A stretch of 64,000 bases of DNA from positions 372,001-436,000 of the forward strand of contig NZ_JANKHH010000003.1 of assembly GCF_024626475.1 (NCBI RefSeq), given 5' to 3'. Position 1 is the stretch's first letter. Every line of letters begins with the position of its first letter. The DNA is from Parerythrobacter lacustris. Lineage in GTDB: Bacteria > Pseudomonadota > Alphaproteobacteria > Sphingomonadales > Sphingomonadaceae. Positions 1 through 7,500 of the stretch are shown here, piece by piece. The position numbers and the translations under genes were made by a program. Under the pieces are notes generated by a model. It was not told the origin of the DNA and made no database searches. It saw only the letters and a list, made by a program, of their open reading frames with translations.

Positions 1-62
1 CCGAACTTGGTCGCGGGCATCCCGGTCTGGCGAAGGAATTTCTCGATGGTTCGGATAAGCAT
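1..62 (-). CDS. Small conserved protein, N-terminal fragment cut by window edge
   Basis: An ATG at 62 reads leftward off the window edge and gives MLIRTIEKFLRQTGMPATKF as the first residues. This resembles the start of short (about 60-80 residue) sphingomonad proteins of unknown function that I recall only in outline, so the family is inference. It is divergent from the S24-type regulator at 2329, and the insertion sequence at 147-2263 lies between the two. Only 20 codons are visible, so the start and the reading frame rest on the composition of this fragment. Confidence 0.45.
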   Translation of the reverse strand, partial: MLIRTIEKFLRQTGMPATKF

Positions 63-138
63 GCGGCTCCCCAGCGATGGATTGGCGCGCGTGCCGGGCC
101 CACCCCGACTCGCTCGATCCCCCGAGTCGTGCTGCGCG

Positions 139-146
139 AAATCCTA
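139..146. repeat. Target-site duplication, left copy
   Basis: AAATCCTA lies directly outside the left terminal inverted repeat and is repeated exactly at 2264-2271 outside the right one. Eight bases is the duplication length expected for IS1595-family elements. Confidence 0.93.
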
Positions 147-172
147 GGCGATTATCCCCTTGCGACACGTAG
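147..172. repeat. Left terminal inverted repeat of the IS1595-family element
   Basis: Starts GGCGATTATCCCC and ends GACACGTAG. The reverse complement matches 2238-2263 at 22 of 26 positions; the four mismatches fall between a perfect outer 13-bp block and an inner 8-bp block. Confidence 0.92.
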
Positions 173-194
173 CGGCTTCTGCTACACAATGTGC

Positions 195-1076
195 ATGGCA
201 AAGAAAGCAATCACCCTCCGTCAGTTTCAGGCCCGCTTCCCCACTGAGGAAAGCTGCCTAGAGCACCTTAAGCTGGTCCGCTTTGGCGAACGTCACGAGT
301 GCGAAAAGTGCGGCAAGGAAGCGAAGTTCTACCGGATCGCAAAGCGCCGCTCGTATGGTTGCGAGCATTGCGGCCACCAACTCTATCCGACTGCCGGAAC
401 GCCCTTCCATCGCACCCGCACGAGCCTGCGCGATTGGTTTCATGTCATGTTTCTGTTCACCACTTCGCGCAGCGGCGTGGCGGCTAAGGAAGTCGAGCGC
501 CAGCTAGGCGTGACCTACAAAACCGCGTGGCGCATGTGCCATGAAATCCGCAAGTATATGGCGCTGGTTGACGGTGACCCTCCCCTTGGCGGCGAAGATA
601 CCGTTGTCGAAATCGACGAGACGTTCCTTGGCGGCTACAGGGCCGGTGGAATGGGCGGCAAGGGCAAGACAATCGTGCTGGGTATGCGCGAGCGCAACGG
701 CGATGTGATTACCCGCGTTGTCGAAAGCCGCCGTTCGGCTGATATCATGCCGCATATCGCTGGCAACGTCCTGCCACTGACTGAAATCCACACCGACGAA
801 TTGAACGGATACAAGGGAATCCCGTTCGTCGCTGGCTTCACTCACAAGCGCGTCAACCACAGTGCTGGCGAGTATGTTTGCCGCAAGTCGGGTGCGACCG
901 TGAACGGCCTAGAAGGCTACTGGTCGCAGCTTAAGCGCTCGATCAACGGAACGCATATCCATGTCAGTCAGAAGCATCTTTCGAAGTATCTTGGCGAGTT
1001 TGAGTTTCGCCACAACTGGCGGGCGTTTCCTCACGCGATGCTTCCTGAGTTGATGGCTTCGTTCGGGCGCTGCTAG
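195..1076 (+). CDS. IS1595-family transposase (ISXO2-like DDE domain)
   Basis: A 293-residue transposase. An N-terminal zinc ribbon has cysteines at 36, 39, 56 and 59 (CEKC and CEHC). A helical DNA-binding stretch follows (about 85-120, with GVTYKTAWRMCHEIR). The ISXO2-like catalytic domain shows Asp141 in EIDETFLGG, Asp201 in HTDELNGY, and Asn237/Glu240/Lys247 in VNGLEGYWSQLKR, then the conserved tail with HLSKYLGEF and FRHN. I chose ATG 195 because the protein family begins near the MAKKAITLRQF segment; the frame is open upstream to 129 but that part would cross the terminal repeat. It faces the passenger genes convergently and looks functional, with no frameshift or internal stop. Confidence 0.93.
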   Translation: MAKKAITLRQFQARFPTEESCLEHLKLVRFGERHECEKCGKEAKFYRIAKRRSYGCEHCGHQLYPTAGTPFHRTRTSLRDWFHVMFLFTTSRSGVAAKEVERQLGVTYKTAWRMCHEIRKYMALVDGDPPLGGEDTVVEIDETFLGGYRAGGMGGKGKTIVLGMRERNGDVITRVVESRRSADIMPHIAGNVLPLTEIHTDELNGYKGIPFVAGFTHKRVNHSAGEYVCRKSGATVNGLEGYWSQLKRSINGTHIHVSQKHLSKYLGEFEFRHNWRAFPHAMLPELMASFGRC

Positions 1077-1140
1077 GCGCTTCGCCGTTAGCCATCGCCT
1101 CTAGGAGGCGGTCGAATTTGTTGTTCGCCTCAGCCATCAT
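964..1140 (-). CDS. Possible small passenger protein, antisense to the transposase 3' end
   Basis: A 58-codon ORF starting MMAEANNKFDRLLEAMANGE and rich in charged and polar residues. It begins just inside the end of the 172-residue passenger gene (its ATG overlaps that gene's last codons) and runs 113 bp antisense into the transposase 3' end. Short ORFs of this style sit next to IS1595-type transposases in my memory, but I cannot verify a family. No membrane segment, signal peptide or metal motif is visible. The overlap with conserved transposase codons makes a chance ORF quite possible. Confidence 0.35.
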   Translation of the reverse strand: MMAEANNKFDRLLEAMANGEAPSSARTKPSTQEASREETPASCGETQTRQDTSKDASD

Positions 1141-1648
1141 AGTCTCCTAGCACACGCTCGACAGTTGGCCCACCGCCAGGGATGGATTGCAGCAAGTCAC
1201 CACTGTTGGGGCCACCGAATGCCGCATGGTATATGGCAGTTCGAACTTGGTTGCGAACCCTCTGCCAATTTCGAAACTTGATAACTGAAATCTTGTATTT
1301 CGTGACGGCGTTGGAACCGGGCAAAAGGCTGTCAAGGTTGCCCCAATCGGGAATAGTAAGGCTGCGTGGGTCTACTTCCTCGATCATCTCTCTAGCGCCG
1401 GGAAACCATCCCACGCCTAGATCGAGCCATTTGTAGAGAGAAGAATGAAACCGATTATCATGGCCTTCCCATTTCGCCCAATCCGCCTCTGTAAATCGCT
1501 CACCTGCTTTCACCTTGGCCTCAATCATCTCGCCTTCATACTCGATCATCTCACTGTAGAATTTTTCAGTTTCGCGGGCTTTTATCGCTTGTAAAGCCAA
1601 GAAGATTGTCGAGTGATCTCGCGCATTGCTCTCTTGAAACGAATTCAA
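1130..1648 (-). CDS. IS passenger gene 2, hypothetical protein
   Basis: A 172-residue soluble protein of no family I recognise. The first third is a charged helix (KARETEKFYSEMIEYEGEMI), the middle has several Trp and Phe residues, and the C-terminus is Gly-rich. The only start giving the full ORF is TTG at 1648; an in-frame TAG lies upstream, and the first internal Met is near residue 34, so the true start is uncertain. It follows the membrane-protein gene 1667-2155 with an 18-bp gap in the same orientation, so the two are probably co-transcribed. It is part of the insertion sequence and lower in GC than the host genes. The function is unknown; the pairing with a membrane coiled-coil protein could be accessory or defensive, but nothing in the sequence proves that. 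Confidence 0.6.
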   Translation of the reverse strand: MNSFQESNARDHSTIFLALQAIKARETEKFYSEMIEYEGEMIEAKVKAGERFTEADWAKWEGHDNRFHSSLYKWLDLGVGWFPGAREMIEEVDPRSLTIPDWGNLDSLLPGSNAVTKYKISVIKFRNWQRVRNQVRTAIYHAAFGGPNSGDLLQSIPGGGPTVERVLGDYDG

Positions 1649-1666
1649 AAACGCGGAATTTTCAGC

Positions 1667-2155
1667 CTAATTAGACTTCACTACTTCAACTATTCCATCT
1701 GAGTAGCTACGAGCGGCCTTTTCGACATTGTCAGTTCGCTCTGTCAGTCTTGCCTCTAGCCCTGTCATCCGCTGATAATCTTCGATGATCAGCTTTCGAT
1801 CCTCAGAAATCTCTCGGACGCTTGCTCTTAAAGCGATGATCTCAGCTTCAAGTTCTCCAAGACCGGGCTGTAATTCTTCGTCACCCGGCAATGAGTCTAG
1901 AATCTGTTGCGGCGTAGGAGAAGACAGAGGGCGAAAATAGCGGATCGCAGCAAGTAGGGCGGCGACAACCAGTATGGTCGCAAGTGTGCCCGCCAACCCA
2001 GCAGCTAGCGCATCGGCCCAATTCAGGTCACCCAACCGGCTCATTTGTGTTGAAAGCCAAGTGAGGGCACCCCAAAGTGAAAGCGCGGCAAGCCCCCACC
2101 GCTGCACAACATCAAGCCAATTGTCGGCCTTGGTGAAGTATTTGATGAATCCCAT
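1667..2155 (-). CDS. IS passenger gene 1, two-helix membrane protein with coiled coil
   Basis: A 162-residue protein. Residues about 17-37 and 46-70 form two hydrophobic helices separated by a short polar turn, giving a membrane hairpin with both termini on the same side. Residues about 95-155 are heptad-like and charged (GLGELEAEIIALRASVREI), suggesting a cytoplasmic coiled coil. The ATG at 2155 has only a weak upstream GGGTGG. It is the first gene of the leftward passenger group, and its transcript would start near the right terminal repeat. I know no family for it. It may act with the 172-residue protein encoded directly downstream. Confidence 0.65.
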   Translation of the reverse strand: MGFIKYFTKADNWLDVVQRWGLAALSLWGALTWLSTQMSRLGDLNWADALAAGLAGTLATILVVAALLAAIRYFRPLSSPTPQQILDSLPGDEELQPGLGELEAEIIALRASVREISEDRKLIIEDYQRMTGLEARLTERTDNVEKAARSYSDGIVEVVKSN

Positions 2156-2237
2156 CCACCCGCCATATCACCGCCCCCGCCTAAACGGGAGTCGGCAATA
2201 ATCTGCTGTGTTTTCTGTATCCTAGACATGGATTCCT

Positions 2238-2263
2238 CTACGTGTTTGAGGGGGATAATCGCC
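2238..2263. repeat. Right terminal inverted repeat of the IS1595-family element
   Basis: Starts CTACGTGT and ends GGGGATAATCGCC. It pairs with 147-172 and is directly followed by the right target duplication. Confidence 0.92.
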
Positions 2264-2271
2264 AAATCCTA
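2264..2271. repeat. Target-site duplication, right copy
   Basis: AAATCCTA, identical to 139-146. Removing the element and one copy rebuilds an uninterrupted intergenic region between the two divergent host genes. Confidence 0.93.
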
Positions 2272-2272
2272 C

Positions 2273-2301
2273 TTGTCTAGGAAAAATACATCGTGTAGGC
2301 A
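2273..2301 (+). promoter_or_regulatory. Possible promoter of the S24 regulator next to the IS end
   Basis: TTGTCT at 2273-2278 and TAGGCA at 2296-2301 are 17 bases apart, a weak sigma70-like arrangement. It begins two bases after the right target duplication, so the insertion sequence removed whatever lay upstream of this -35 box. The -10 match is poor. Confidence 0.3.
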
Positions 2302-2328
2302 GGAAATCCATCGACGATGAGGACGAAC

Positions 2329-2976
2329 ATGTCGAATGCACGCGAAAGATTGCTCGAATTGAGCCGCCAGTCGGGTACCAGCCTGGCCGGTCTGTCCGAT
2401 ATGATCGGGCGCAACCCCACGTATTTGCAGCAGTTTATCCGCAAGGGCAGCCCGCGTCGGCTGGAAGAGCGCGACCGGCGGCTGTTGGCTGACTTCTTCG
2501 GGGTCGCCGAATCCGAACTCGGCGGGGCGGAGGATAAATCCTACACTCCGACGCGCAAGCTACCGATCGACGGGGGGTGGGTCGATGTACCGCGCCTTTC
2601 GCTCGCGGCATCGGCGGGTCCGGGCGCGGTAAGCCACGAGGAGGCGCCGTTCGACAATTTCCGCTTCTCGCGCCGCTGGCTGCGCGAACAGGGTCTCGAC
2701 GGATCGAAGCTCTCCGCCATCGCGGTCGAGGGCGACTCGATGGAACCCCTGCTGCGCGCGGGCGACGAGGTGCTGGTCGACCACGCCCCGCAACCCTTCC
2801 GCGACGGCATTCACGTGGTGCGGCTGGACGACACCCTGCTGGTCAAACGCGTCGCTGCGCAGGGCGGCGGACGCTTCACCCTGCTAAGCCAGAACCTCGC
2901 CTACCCCCCGATCGAGGTGGGGGCGGAGGATATCGAGATTATCGGGCGGGTGGTGTGGAAGAGCGGGCGATTATAA
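2329..2976 (+). CDS. LexA-like S24-family transcriptional repressor
   Basis: A 215-residue regulator of the self-cleaving repressor type. Residues about 1-60 form an HTH region (AGLSDMIGRNPTYLQQFIRKG). The C-terminal S24 peptidase domain has Ser137 in GDSMEP and Lys173 in LLVKRV as the catalytic dyad, and an Ala-Gly pair at 96-97 (AASAGPG) that fits the cleavage site. I prefer ATG 2329, which has GAGGA five bases upstream; ATG 2317 would add four residues. The family responds to DNA damage or other stress by autocleavage and derepression. Its targets are unknown, but the divergent gene at 62 is a natural candidate, and the insertion sequence now separates the two promoters. Confidence 0.88.
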   Translation: MSNARERLLELSRQSGTSLAGLSDMIGRNPTYLQQFIRKGSPRRLEERDRRLLADFFGVAESELGGAEDKSYTPTRKLPIDGGWVDVPRLSLAASAGPGAVSHEEAPFDNFRFSRRWLREQGLDGSKLSAIAVEGDSMEPLLRAGDEVLVDHAPQPFRDGIHVVRLDDTLLVKRVAAQGGGRFTLLSQNLAYPPIEVGAEDIEIIGRVVWKSGRL

Positions 2977-3053
2977 AGCTCGATTTTCGCCCTTTCCCGA
3001 CATTCGAAGTGCAAACCAATGATTGCTGGACTAAATTGAGGTAGAGCCAAGCC

Positions 3054-3260
3054 ATGCTCGACATTGTGATTTATCTTTCATGGATCGTCATTGGTGCAGT
3101 CGGCTTGGTTTCGATGATGCGGAGTGGCGTAGCTCCTGGTCCGGGAGGGATGAATGGTGAACGGCACGGTGACCATCCCGGCCTGTTCTGGATAACCGTC
3201 ATGTTGTCGGTCGGCGGGATCATTGGTGGTGTGTTCGGGTTGGCAATCTCGATCTTCTAG
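3054..3260 (+). CDS. Small two-helix membrane protein
   Basis: A 68-residue protein with two hydrophobic segments, about residues 4-20 (IVIYLSWIVIGAVGLVSM) and 45-67 (FWITVMLSVGGIIGGVFGLA), joined by a Gly/Pro/His-rich polar loop. Upstream AGGTAGAG is a plausible ribosome binding site. Local base composition is less GC-rich than the neighbours, which makes a random open frame of this kind less likely. I recognise no family. It stands alone between the repressor and the metallo-hydrolase. Confidence 0.55.
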   Translation: MLDIVIYLSWIVIGAVGLVSMMRSGVAPGPGGMNGERHGDHPGLFWITVMLSVGGIIGGVFGLAISIF

Positions 3261-3372
3261 ACTTGAGATGCGAGGTATTGTCTAACTGGTCGCCCGCAAT
3301 CGGCCCTGCTGGTTCGGTCGCAATAGCGTATGGCAGCTTGCAATCCAGCCCACTCCCCGCCAACTCCCCACC

Positions 3373-4044
3373 ATGACCGACACCTCCGCCACGCCGCCGA
3401 TGAAGGCCGCCATCATCCCCGTCACGCCGTTGCAGCAGAACTGCTCGCTGATCTGGTGCACGAAGACGATGAAGGGTGCGCTGGTCGATCCGGGCGGGGA
3501 TCTGGACAAGCTCAAGGCGGGAGTCGCCCGGGCTGGGGTCACGCTCGAAAAGCTGCTCGTCACCCATGGCCATCTCGACCATTGCGGGCAGGCGGGGATG
3601 CTCGCCGCCGAGCTCGGCCTGCCGATCGAGGGACCGCACGAGGAAGACCGCTTCTGGATCGCGCAACTCGACGACGACGGCGCACGCTGGGGGATGGAGG
3701 CGAAGACCTTCGAGCCGACCCGCTGGCTGGAGGATGGCGACACGGTAACCGTCGGAGAGCTCACGCTCGAGGTGATCCATTGCCCCGGTCACACGCCGGG
3801 CCACGTGGTGTTCTTCCACCGGCCGTCGAGATTCGCCATCGTCGGCGACGTGCTGTTCCAGGGCAGCATCGGCCGCAGCGACTTCCCGCGCGGCAACCAC
3901 CAGGACCTGATCGATTCGATCACGCAAAAGCTCTGGCCTCTGGGCGAGGACGTGCTGTTCATTCCCGGTCACGGCCCGACCAGCACCTTCGGCCGCGAAC
4001 GCCAGACGAACCAGTTCGTCAGCGACTACATGCTGCAGCAATGA
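3373..4044 (+). CDS. MBL-fold metallo-hydrolase, glyoxalase II-like (YcbL type)
   Basis: A 223-residue metallo-beta-lactamase-fold hydrolase. The metal-binding signature is His65-Gly-His67-Leu-Asp69-His70 (THGHLDHCG), with further ligands His140 (HCPGHTPGH), Asp159 (VGDVLFQGS) and His200 (IPGHGPT). The length and the GSIGRSDFPRGN segment match the compact YcbL-like group of glyoxalase II-type proteins, which lack the long C-terminal substrate domain. The protein is probably cytoplasmic and acts on a thioester such as S-lactoylglutathione; the exact substrate is not shown by sequence. The stop codon overlaps the start of the next (broken) gene as ATGA, so the two were organised as an operon. 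Confidence 0.9.
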   Translation: MTDTSATPPMKAAIIPVTPLQQNCSLIWCTKTMKGALVDPGGDLDKLKAGVARAGVTLEKLLVTHGHLDHCGQAGMLAAELGLPIEGPHEEDRFWIAQLDDDGARWGMEAKTFEPTRWLEDGDTVTVGELTLEVIHCPGHTPGHVVFFHRPSRFAIVGDVLFQGSIGRSDFPRGNHQDLIDSITQKLWPLGEDVLFIPGHGPTSTFGRERQTNQFVSDYMLQQ

Positions 4045-4511
4045 ACTTTCGGCGGCTCGCCCTTTCTGGATTGTTCGCCGCGTGCACCTTCCCGGGTTCG
4101 GTCGCAGCAAGCGAACTCGCAGGACCGGGCCGCTTCTGCGGCTATTCGCCGATCATCGACCTGCTCGAAGGAGAGACGATCACGACTTTGCAAGGTGGCA
4201 TCCATGGCGGAAGTTTCCGCTGGGACGGCGCTTTCGGGACGCTGTAGGTTTACGGAATCGGCTTGGCTGGCAGGCCGCCAGGCGCAATCGTGCGCGAGCC
4301 TGCAGAAGGTCGCCCGGGTCGGTTCGAACAGCGCCGGGAGGACGGCGACTATGTCGTGGCGATCTGGAATGGCGAGCACGGCGCTGCGTACTTCCATTCC
4401 GCACAACCGCTGACGCCGCAACACTTCGCGGCGATCGACCGCGTATTGCTGTTCAACGAAGGTGAAACGCCGGAAGGCTGCGACCTGAGGACCGTCTTCT
4501 CCTGGGAGTAG
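4041..4511 (+). pseudogene. Secreted protein gene interrupted by an in-frame TAG
   Basis: ATG 4041 opens a frame with a signal peptide (hydrophobic core and VAAS cleavage region near residue 22) and runs 68 codons to TAG at 4245-4247. The same frame stays open after the stop for 87 more codons to TAG at 4509-4511, with protein-like sequence (DGDYVVAIWNGEHGAAYFHS). One C-to-T change turning CAG (Gln) into TAG explains the break, so the intact gene would encode about 156 residues. I do not recognise the family. The 68-residue N-terminal piece may still be made and exported. Assembly error is an alternative. Confidence 0.75.
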
Positions 4512-4532
4512 GGTCCGCGTTTGCGCCGGGTA

Positions 4533-4931
4533 TTACATCACCCCAATCACCACCAGCACCGCCACCACCGCCAGCCCGAGCTGGGTCAGCATGGTGATCA
4601 GCACCCCGATCATGCGCGGCTTCGCCGGTCCCTCGCTGTCCATCCCGATGGCGTGGGCGATCCGGCCGAGCATGTAGACGCCCGCGACCCAGGCGAGCCA
4701 CGGCTGGCCCTTGCCGGTCAATTCGATGGCGGCGACCAGCGCCAGCACCCAAGGCGTGTTCTCGACGAAGTTCAATTGCGCACGCATCCGGCGGGTCAGC
4801 GGGCCGCCGGCATCGTCGCCATGCAGGATCTTGAGCTTGCCGCGCAGCTGCCCGCACCGGATGCCGAGCCAGATGTTGATGATCGCCGCAGCGGCGGCGG
4901 CGCAGAGCGTAACGGGCAACACAATATTCAT
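4533..4931 (-). CDS. MAPEG-family membrane protein
   Basis: A 132-residue integral membrane protein with four hydrophobic helices. The second conserved segment, RRMRAQLNFVENTPWVLAL, carries the Arg-x-x-x-Asn-x-x-Glu pattern typical of MAPEG proteins (relatives of microsomal glutathione transferase and leukotriene C4 synthase), and GRIAHAIGM is the usual third-helix motif. ATG 4931 is chosen because GAGGAA sits about eight bases upstream and the hydrophobic first helix begins there. The frame is open much further upstream, across the promoter region, but that part has no protein character. Catalytic activity is not established for most bacterial members. Confidence 0.87.
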   Translation of the reverse strand: MNIVLPVTLCAAAAAAIINIWLGIRCGQLRGKLKILHGDDAGGPLTRRMRAQLNFVENTPWVLALVAAIELTGKGQPWLAWVAGVYMLGRIAHAIGMDSEGPAKPRMIGVLITMLTQLGLAVVAVLVVIGVM

Positions 4932-4962
4932 GAACGAAATTCCTCCCCTGATCGGCCTGCTG

Positions 4963-5011
4963 GCTATAGCGTGTCGAGACCGCTTGCAAGCGGCGCGGAA
5001 TTCGCTATAGC
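4963..5011. promoter_or_regulatory. Divergent promoters sharing one self-complementary -35 box
   Basis: The 12-bp palindrome CGCTTGCAAGCG (4981-4992) contains TTGCAA, which reads the same on both strands. Rightward, TTGCAA is followed after 16 bases by TATAGC (5006-5011), facing rpmF. Leftward, the same hexamer is followed after 15 bases by TATAGC (minus strand of 4963-4968), facing the MAPEG gene. Both -10 boxes sit in identical GCTATAGC palindromes. Either both promoters compete for one -35 element or the 12-bp palindrome is an operator. Confidence 0.5.
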
Positions 5012-5129
5012 GCGCCCCTTCACCGTCATGGCCGGGCCATCGCGTCGGCGCACTCTTGTGCGCACCGCAGGCTTCGCCTAGGGCGGCTAACGCAACGATT
5101 TGAACCGAGTTTAAGGAACAGGTGCCACC

Positions 5130-5309
5130 ATGGCTGTCCCTAAGAGAAAAGTATCGCCGCATCGCCGTGGTAACCGCCGCTCGCACGATTCGCTGAAGGT
5201 CGAGGCCTTTCACGAGTGCTCGAACTGCGGCGAACTCAAGCGTCCGCACAACCTGTGCACCGCTTGCGGCCACTATAACGGTCGTGAAATCATCGCCGTC
5301 GGTCTCTGA
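5130..5309 (+). CDS. rpmF: 50S ribosomal protein L32
   Basis: A 59-residue ribosomal protein. The start [20 protein letters not shown] is typical of L32, and a zinc ribbon follows as CSNCGELK...CTACGHY (two CxxC pairs at about residues 30-33 and 43-46). L32 packs near the large-subunit tRNA exit region. The ORF is short but the match to the family is clear along its whole length. It opens the conserved rpmF-plsX-fabH cluster, with plsX following after 28 bp, linking ribosome and membrane-lipid synthesis as in many bacteria. A candidate promoter lies at 4984-5011, leaving a leader of roughly 110 bases. Confidence 0.97.
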   Translation: MAVPKRKVSPHRRGNRRSHDSLKVEAFHECSNCGELKRPHNLCTACGHYNGREIIAVGL

Positions 5310-5337
5310 TCGAATCGACCATTAAACGGAGAACGCC

Positions 5338-6405
5338 ATGAGCCTGCCGCGTATCGCTGTCGATGCGATGGGCGGCGATGAAGGCGTGCGCGTGATGATC
5401 GCCGGGGCCGCCGAGGCGCGCCGGCGGCACGACAAGTTCAAGTTCCTGCTGGTGGGTGACGAAGCGCGGATCACGGCCGCGCTCGAATCGCATCCCAATC
5501 TGCGCGCGGCCTCCGAAATCCTCCATTGCAGCGATGTCGTTGGCGGCGATGAGGTGCCGAGCCGGGCGCTGCGCCGTGCCAAGACGACGTCGATGGGCCT
5601 TGCGGTCAATGCGGTGAAGGAAGGCAAGGCGGGTGCCGCAGTGAGCGCGGGCAACACTGGTGCGCTGATGGCAATGAGCAAGCTCGCGCTGCGCACCATG
5701 CCGGGGATCGACCGGCCCGCACTCGCCGCGATCATGCCGACGCTGGGCGACAACGACGTCATGATGCTCGATCTCGGCGCCAATACCGAGGCCGATGCGC
5801 GCAACCTTGTGCAGTTCGCGATCATGGGCGCCGCCTATTCGCGCATCCTGACCGGCAAGGACAAGCCGCGCGTGCGCCTGCTCAACATCGGCACCGAAGA
5901 AAACAAGGGCTTCGACCGGCTGCGCGATGCGGCGGCCCAGTTGCAGGCCGTAACCGGTCTCGACCTGCAATTCGATGGCTATGTCGAATCGGACAAGATC
6001 AACCGCGGCGAAGTCGATGTAGTGGTGACCGACGGATTCTCCGGCAACATTGCGCTCAAGGCGATCGAAGGCACCGCGCGCTTCGTCACCGACCTGCTGC
6101 GCCGCGCCTTCACCAGTTCGATTCGTTCAAAGGTCGGCTTCCTCGTCTCGCGGCCGGCGACCGAGTTGCTGCGCCACCATCTTGACCCCAACAACCACAA
6201 TGGCGCGGTGTTCCTTGGCCTCAACGGGGTGGTGGTGAAGAGCCACGGCAGCGCCACCGCCGGCGGGGTCGCCAATGCCGTCGCGGTTGCCGCGCGCCTG
6301 CTGGAGGAAAACCTGACCCATCGCATCAGCGCGGGCCTTGCCGAGTTGCGCGCGCGCGAAGCGGACGTTGGCACCACCGACGAAGAGGCCGAGGCCGCGA
6401 AGTGA
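5338..6405 (+). CDS. plsX: Phosphate acyltransferase PlsX
   Basis: A 355-residue enzyme that converts acyl-ACP and phosphate to acyl-phosphate, the acyl donor for PlsY in phospholipid synthesis. The N-terminus [12 protein letters not shown] is the family signature; other hallmarks are [40 protein letters not shown] and [14 protein letters not shown]. Length is normal. It is peripheral to the inner membrane. The gene lies between rpmF and fabH, overlapping the GTG start of fabH by four bases (GTGA), so translation is probably coupled. Confidence 0.97.
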   Translation: MSLPRIAVDAMGGDEGVRVMIAGAAEARRRHDKFKFLLVGDEARITAALESHPNLRAASEILHCSDVVGGDEVPSRALRRAKTTSMGLAVNAVKEGKAGAAVSAGNTGALMAMSKLALRTMPGIDRPALAAIMPTLGDNDVMMLDLGANTEADARNLVQFAIMGAAYSRILTGKDKPRVRLLNIGTEENKGFDRLRDAAAQLQAVTGLDLQFDGYVESDKINRGEVDVVVTDGFSGNIALKAIEGTARFVTDLLRRAFTSSIRSKVGFLVSRPATELLRHHLDPNNHNGAVFLGLNGVVVKSHGSATAGGVANAVAVAARLLEENLTHRISAGLAELRAREADVGTTDEEAEAAK

Positions 6406-7367
6406 TCCGATCGCTGATCAAGGGCAGTGGCTCGGTCCTCCCGCAGAACTGCGTCACCAATGCCCAGCTTGCGGCGCAGGTCGACACCAGTGACGAATGG
6501 ATCGTCGAACGCACCGGCATCCGCCAGCGCTACATCGCGGGCGAGGGCGAGACGACTTCCACCCTTGCAACCGAGGCGGCGCGCAAGGCGCTCGATGCGG
6601 CCGGCATGGACCCGGCGAGCGTCGAGCTGATCATCCTCGCCACCGCCACCCCCGACCACACTTTTCCCGCTACCGCCACCCAGGTGCAGCGCGCGCTCGG
6701 CTGCCGCGGCGGGATCGCGTTCGATGTCCACGCGGTGTGCTCGGGCTTCCTCTATGCGCTGGGCACAGCAGACTCGATGCTGCGTACCGGCATGGCCAAG
6801 CGCGCGGTGGTGATCGGTGCGGAAACCTTCAGCCGCATCCTGGATTGGGAAGATCGCACCACCTGCGTACTGTTCGGCGACGGGGCGGGGGCGATCGTGC
6901 TCGAAGCGGCCGAGGTGGCGGAAGACGGGCCGGGGATTCTCGCGACGCGGCTCCACGCCGATGGCGAGCACAAGGACCTGCTCTATGTCGACGGTGGTCC
7001 ATCGACCACCGGGACGGTCGGCAAGCTGCGGATGAAGGGGCGCGAAGTGTTCCGCCACGCCGTGGTCAATCTGGCGGACGTGCTGGGGGAGACGCTCGAT
7101 GCAGTCGGGATGACGGCGGCCGATATCGACTGGGTGGTGCCGCATCAGGCCAATGCCCGCATCCTCGACGCGACCGCGCGCAAACTCGGCCTGCCGGCCG
7201 AAAAGGTGATCGTGACAGTGGACCGCCACGCCAACACCTCGGCCGCATCGGTGCCCCTGGCATTCGACACAGCCGTGCGCGACGGGCGGATCAAACCGGG
7301 CGATGTGGTGATGTTCGAGGCGATGGGCGGCGGCTTCACCTGGGGCGCTTCACTCGCCCGTCTTTAG
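6402..7367 (+). CDS. fabH: 3-oxoacyl-ACP synthase III (FabH)
   Basis: A 321-residue condensing enzyme that starts fatty-acid synthesis by joining an acyl-CoA with malonyl-ACP. The Cys-His-Asn triad is visible: Cys113 in AVCSGF, His248 in VPHQANARI and Asn278 in [17 protein letters not shown] near the N-terminus and [11 protein letters not shown] near the C-terminus are family blocks. The start is GTG 6402, overlapping the plsX stop as GTGA. The gene order plsX-fabH is conserved widely. Regulation probably follows the upstream promoter, since no gap exists between the genes. Confidence 0.97.
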   Translation: MIRSLIKGSGSVLPQNCVTNAQLAAQVDTSDEWIVERTGIRQRYIAGEGETTSTLATEAARKALDAAGMDPASVELIILATATPDHTFPATATQVQRALGCRGGIAFDVHAVCSGFLYALGTADSMLRTGMAKRAVVIGAETFSRILDWEDRTTCVLFGDGAGAIVLEAAEVAEDGPGILATRLHADGEHKDLLYVDGGPSTTGTVGKLRMKGREVFRHAVVNLADVLGETLDAVGMTAADIDWVVPHQANARILDATARKLGLPAEKVIVTVDRHANTSAASVPLAFDTAVRDGRIKPGDVVMFEAMGGGFTWGASLARL

Positions 7368-7500
7368 GCATGGTGTGAAACAATTGTGCAGAATGCGGGG
7401 CTAAATGCCTCCGCTTATTGCCGACTCGCATTATTTCCGTTACCGTCCAGCCTCTTACTTTCGGGTCGCAGCGAATGGGAGCAGGTGGATGTCCCGATCA

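Larger units (their letters stand above)
147..2263 (+). mobile_element. IS1595-family insertion sequence with passenger genes
   Basis: A complete 2117-bp element. The ends are 26-bp imperfect inverted repeats (147-172 and 2238-2263, 22 of 26 positions matching, outer 13 identical, starting GGCGATTATCCCC), flanked by the perfect 8-bp direct repeat AAATCCTA. It holds a rightward transposase (195-1076) and a leftward group of passenger ORFs (1667-2155, 1130-1648, and possibly 964-1140). Some members of this family are known to carry passenger genes. The passengers look clearly lower in GC than the transposase and the surrounding chromosome, which suggests separate acquisition. Intact ends, matching duplications and an unbroken transposase point to a fairly recent insertion. 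It sits between two divergent host genes and touches neither reading frame. Confidence 0.93.

Noticed and set aside
2041..2265. 74-codon leftward ORF starting in the right terminal repeat of the IS
   Set aside because: It overlaps the membrane passenger gene in another frame, has no protein-like pattern, and its start is inside the inverted repeat.
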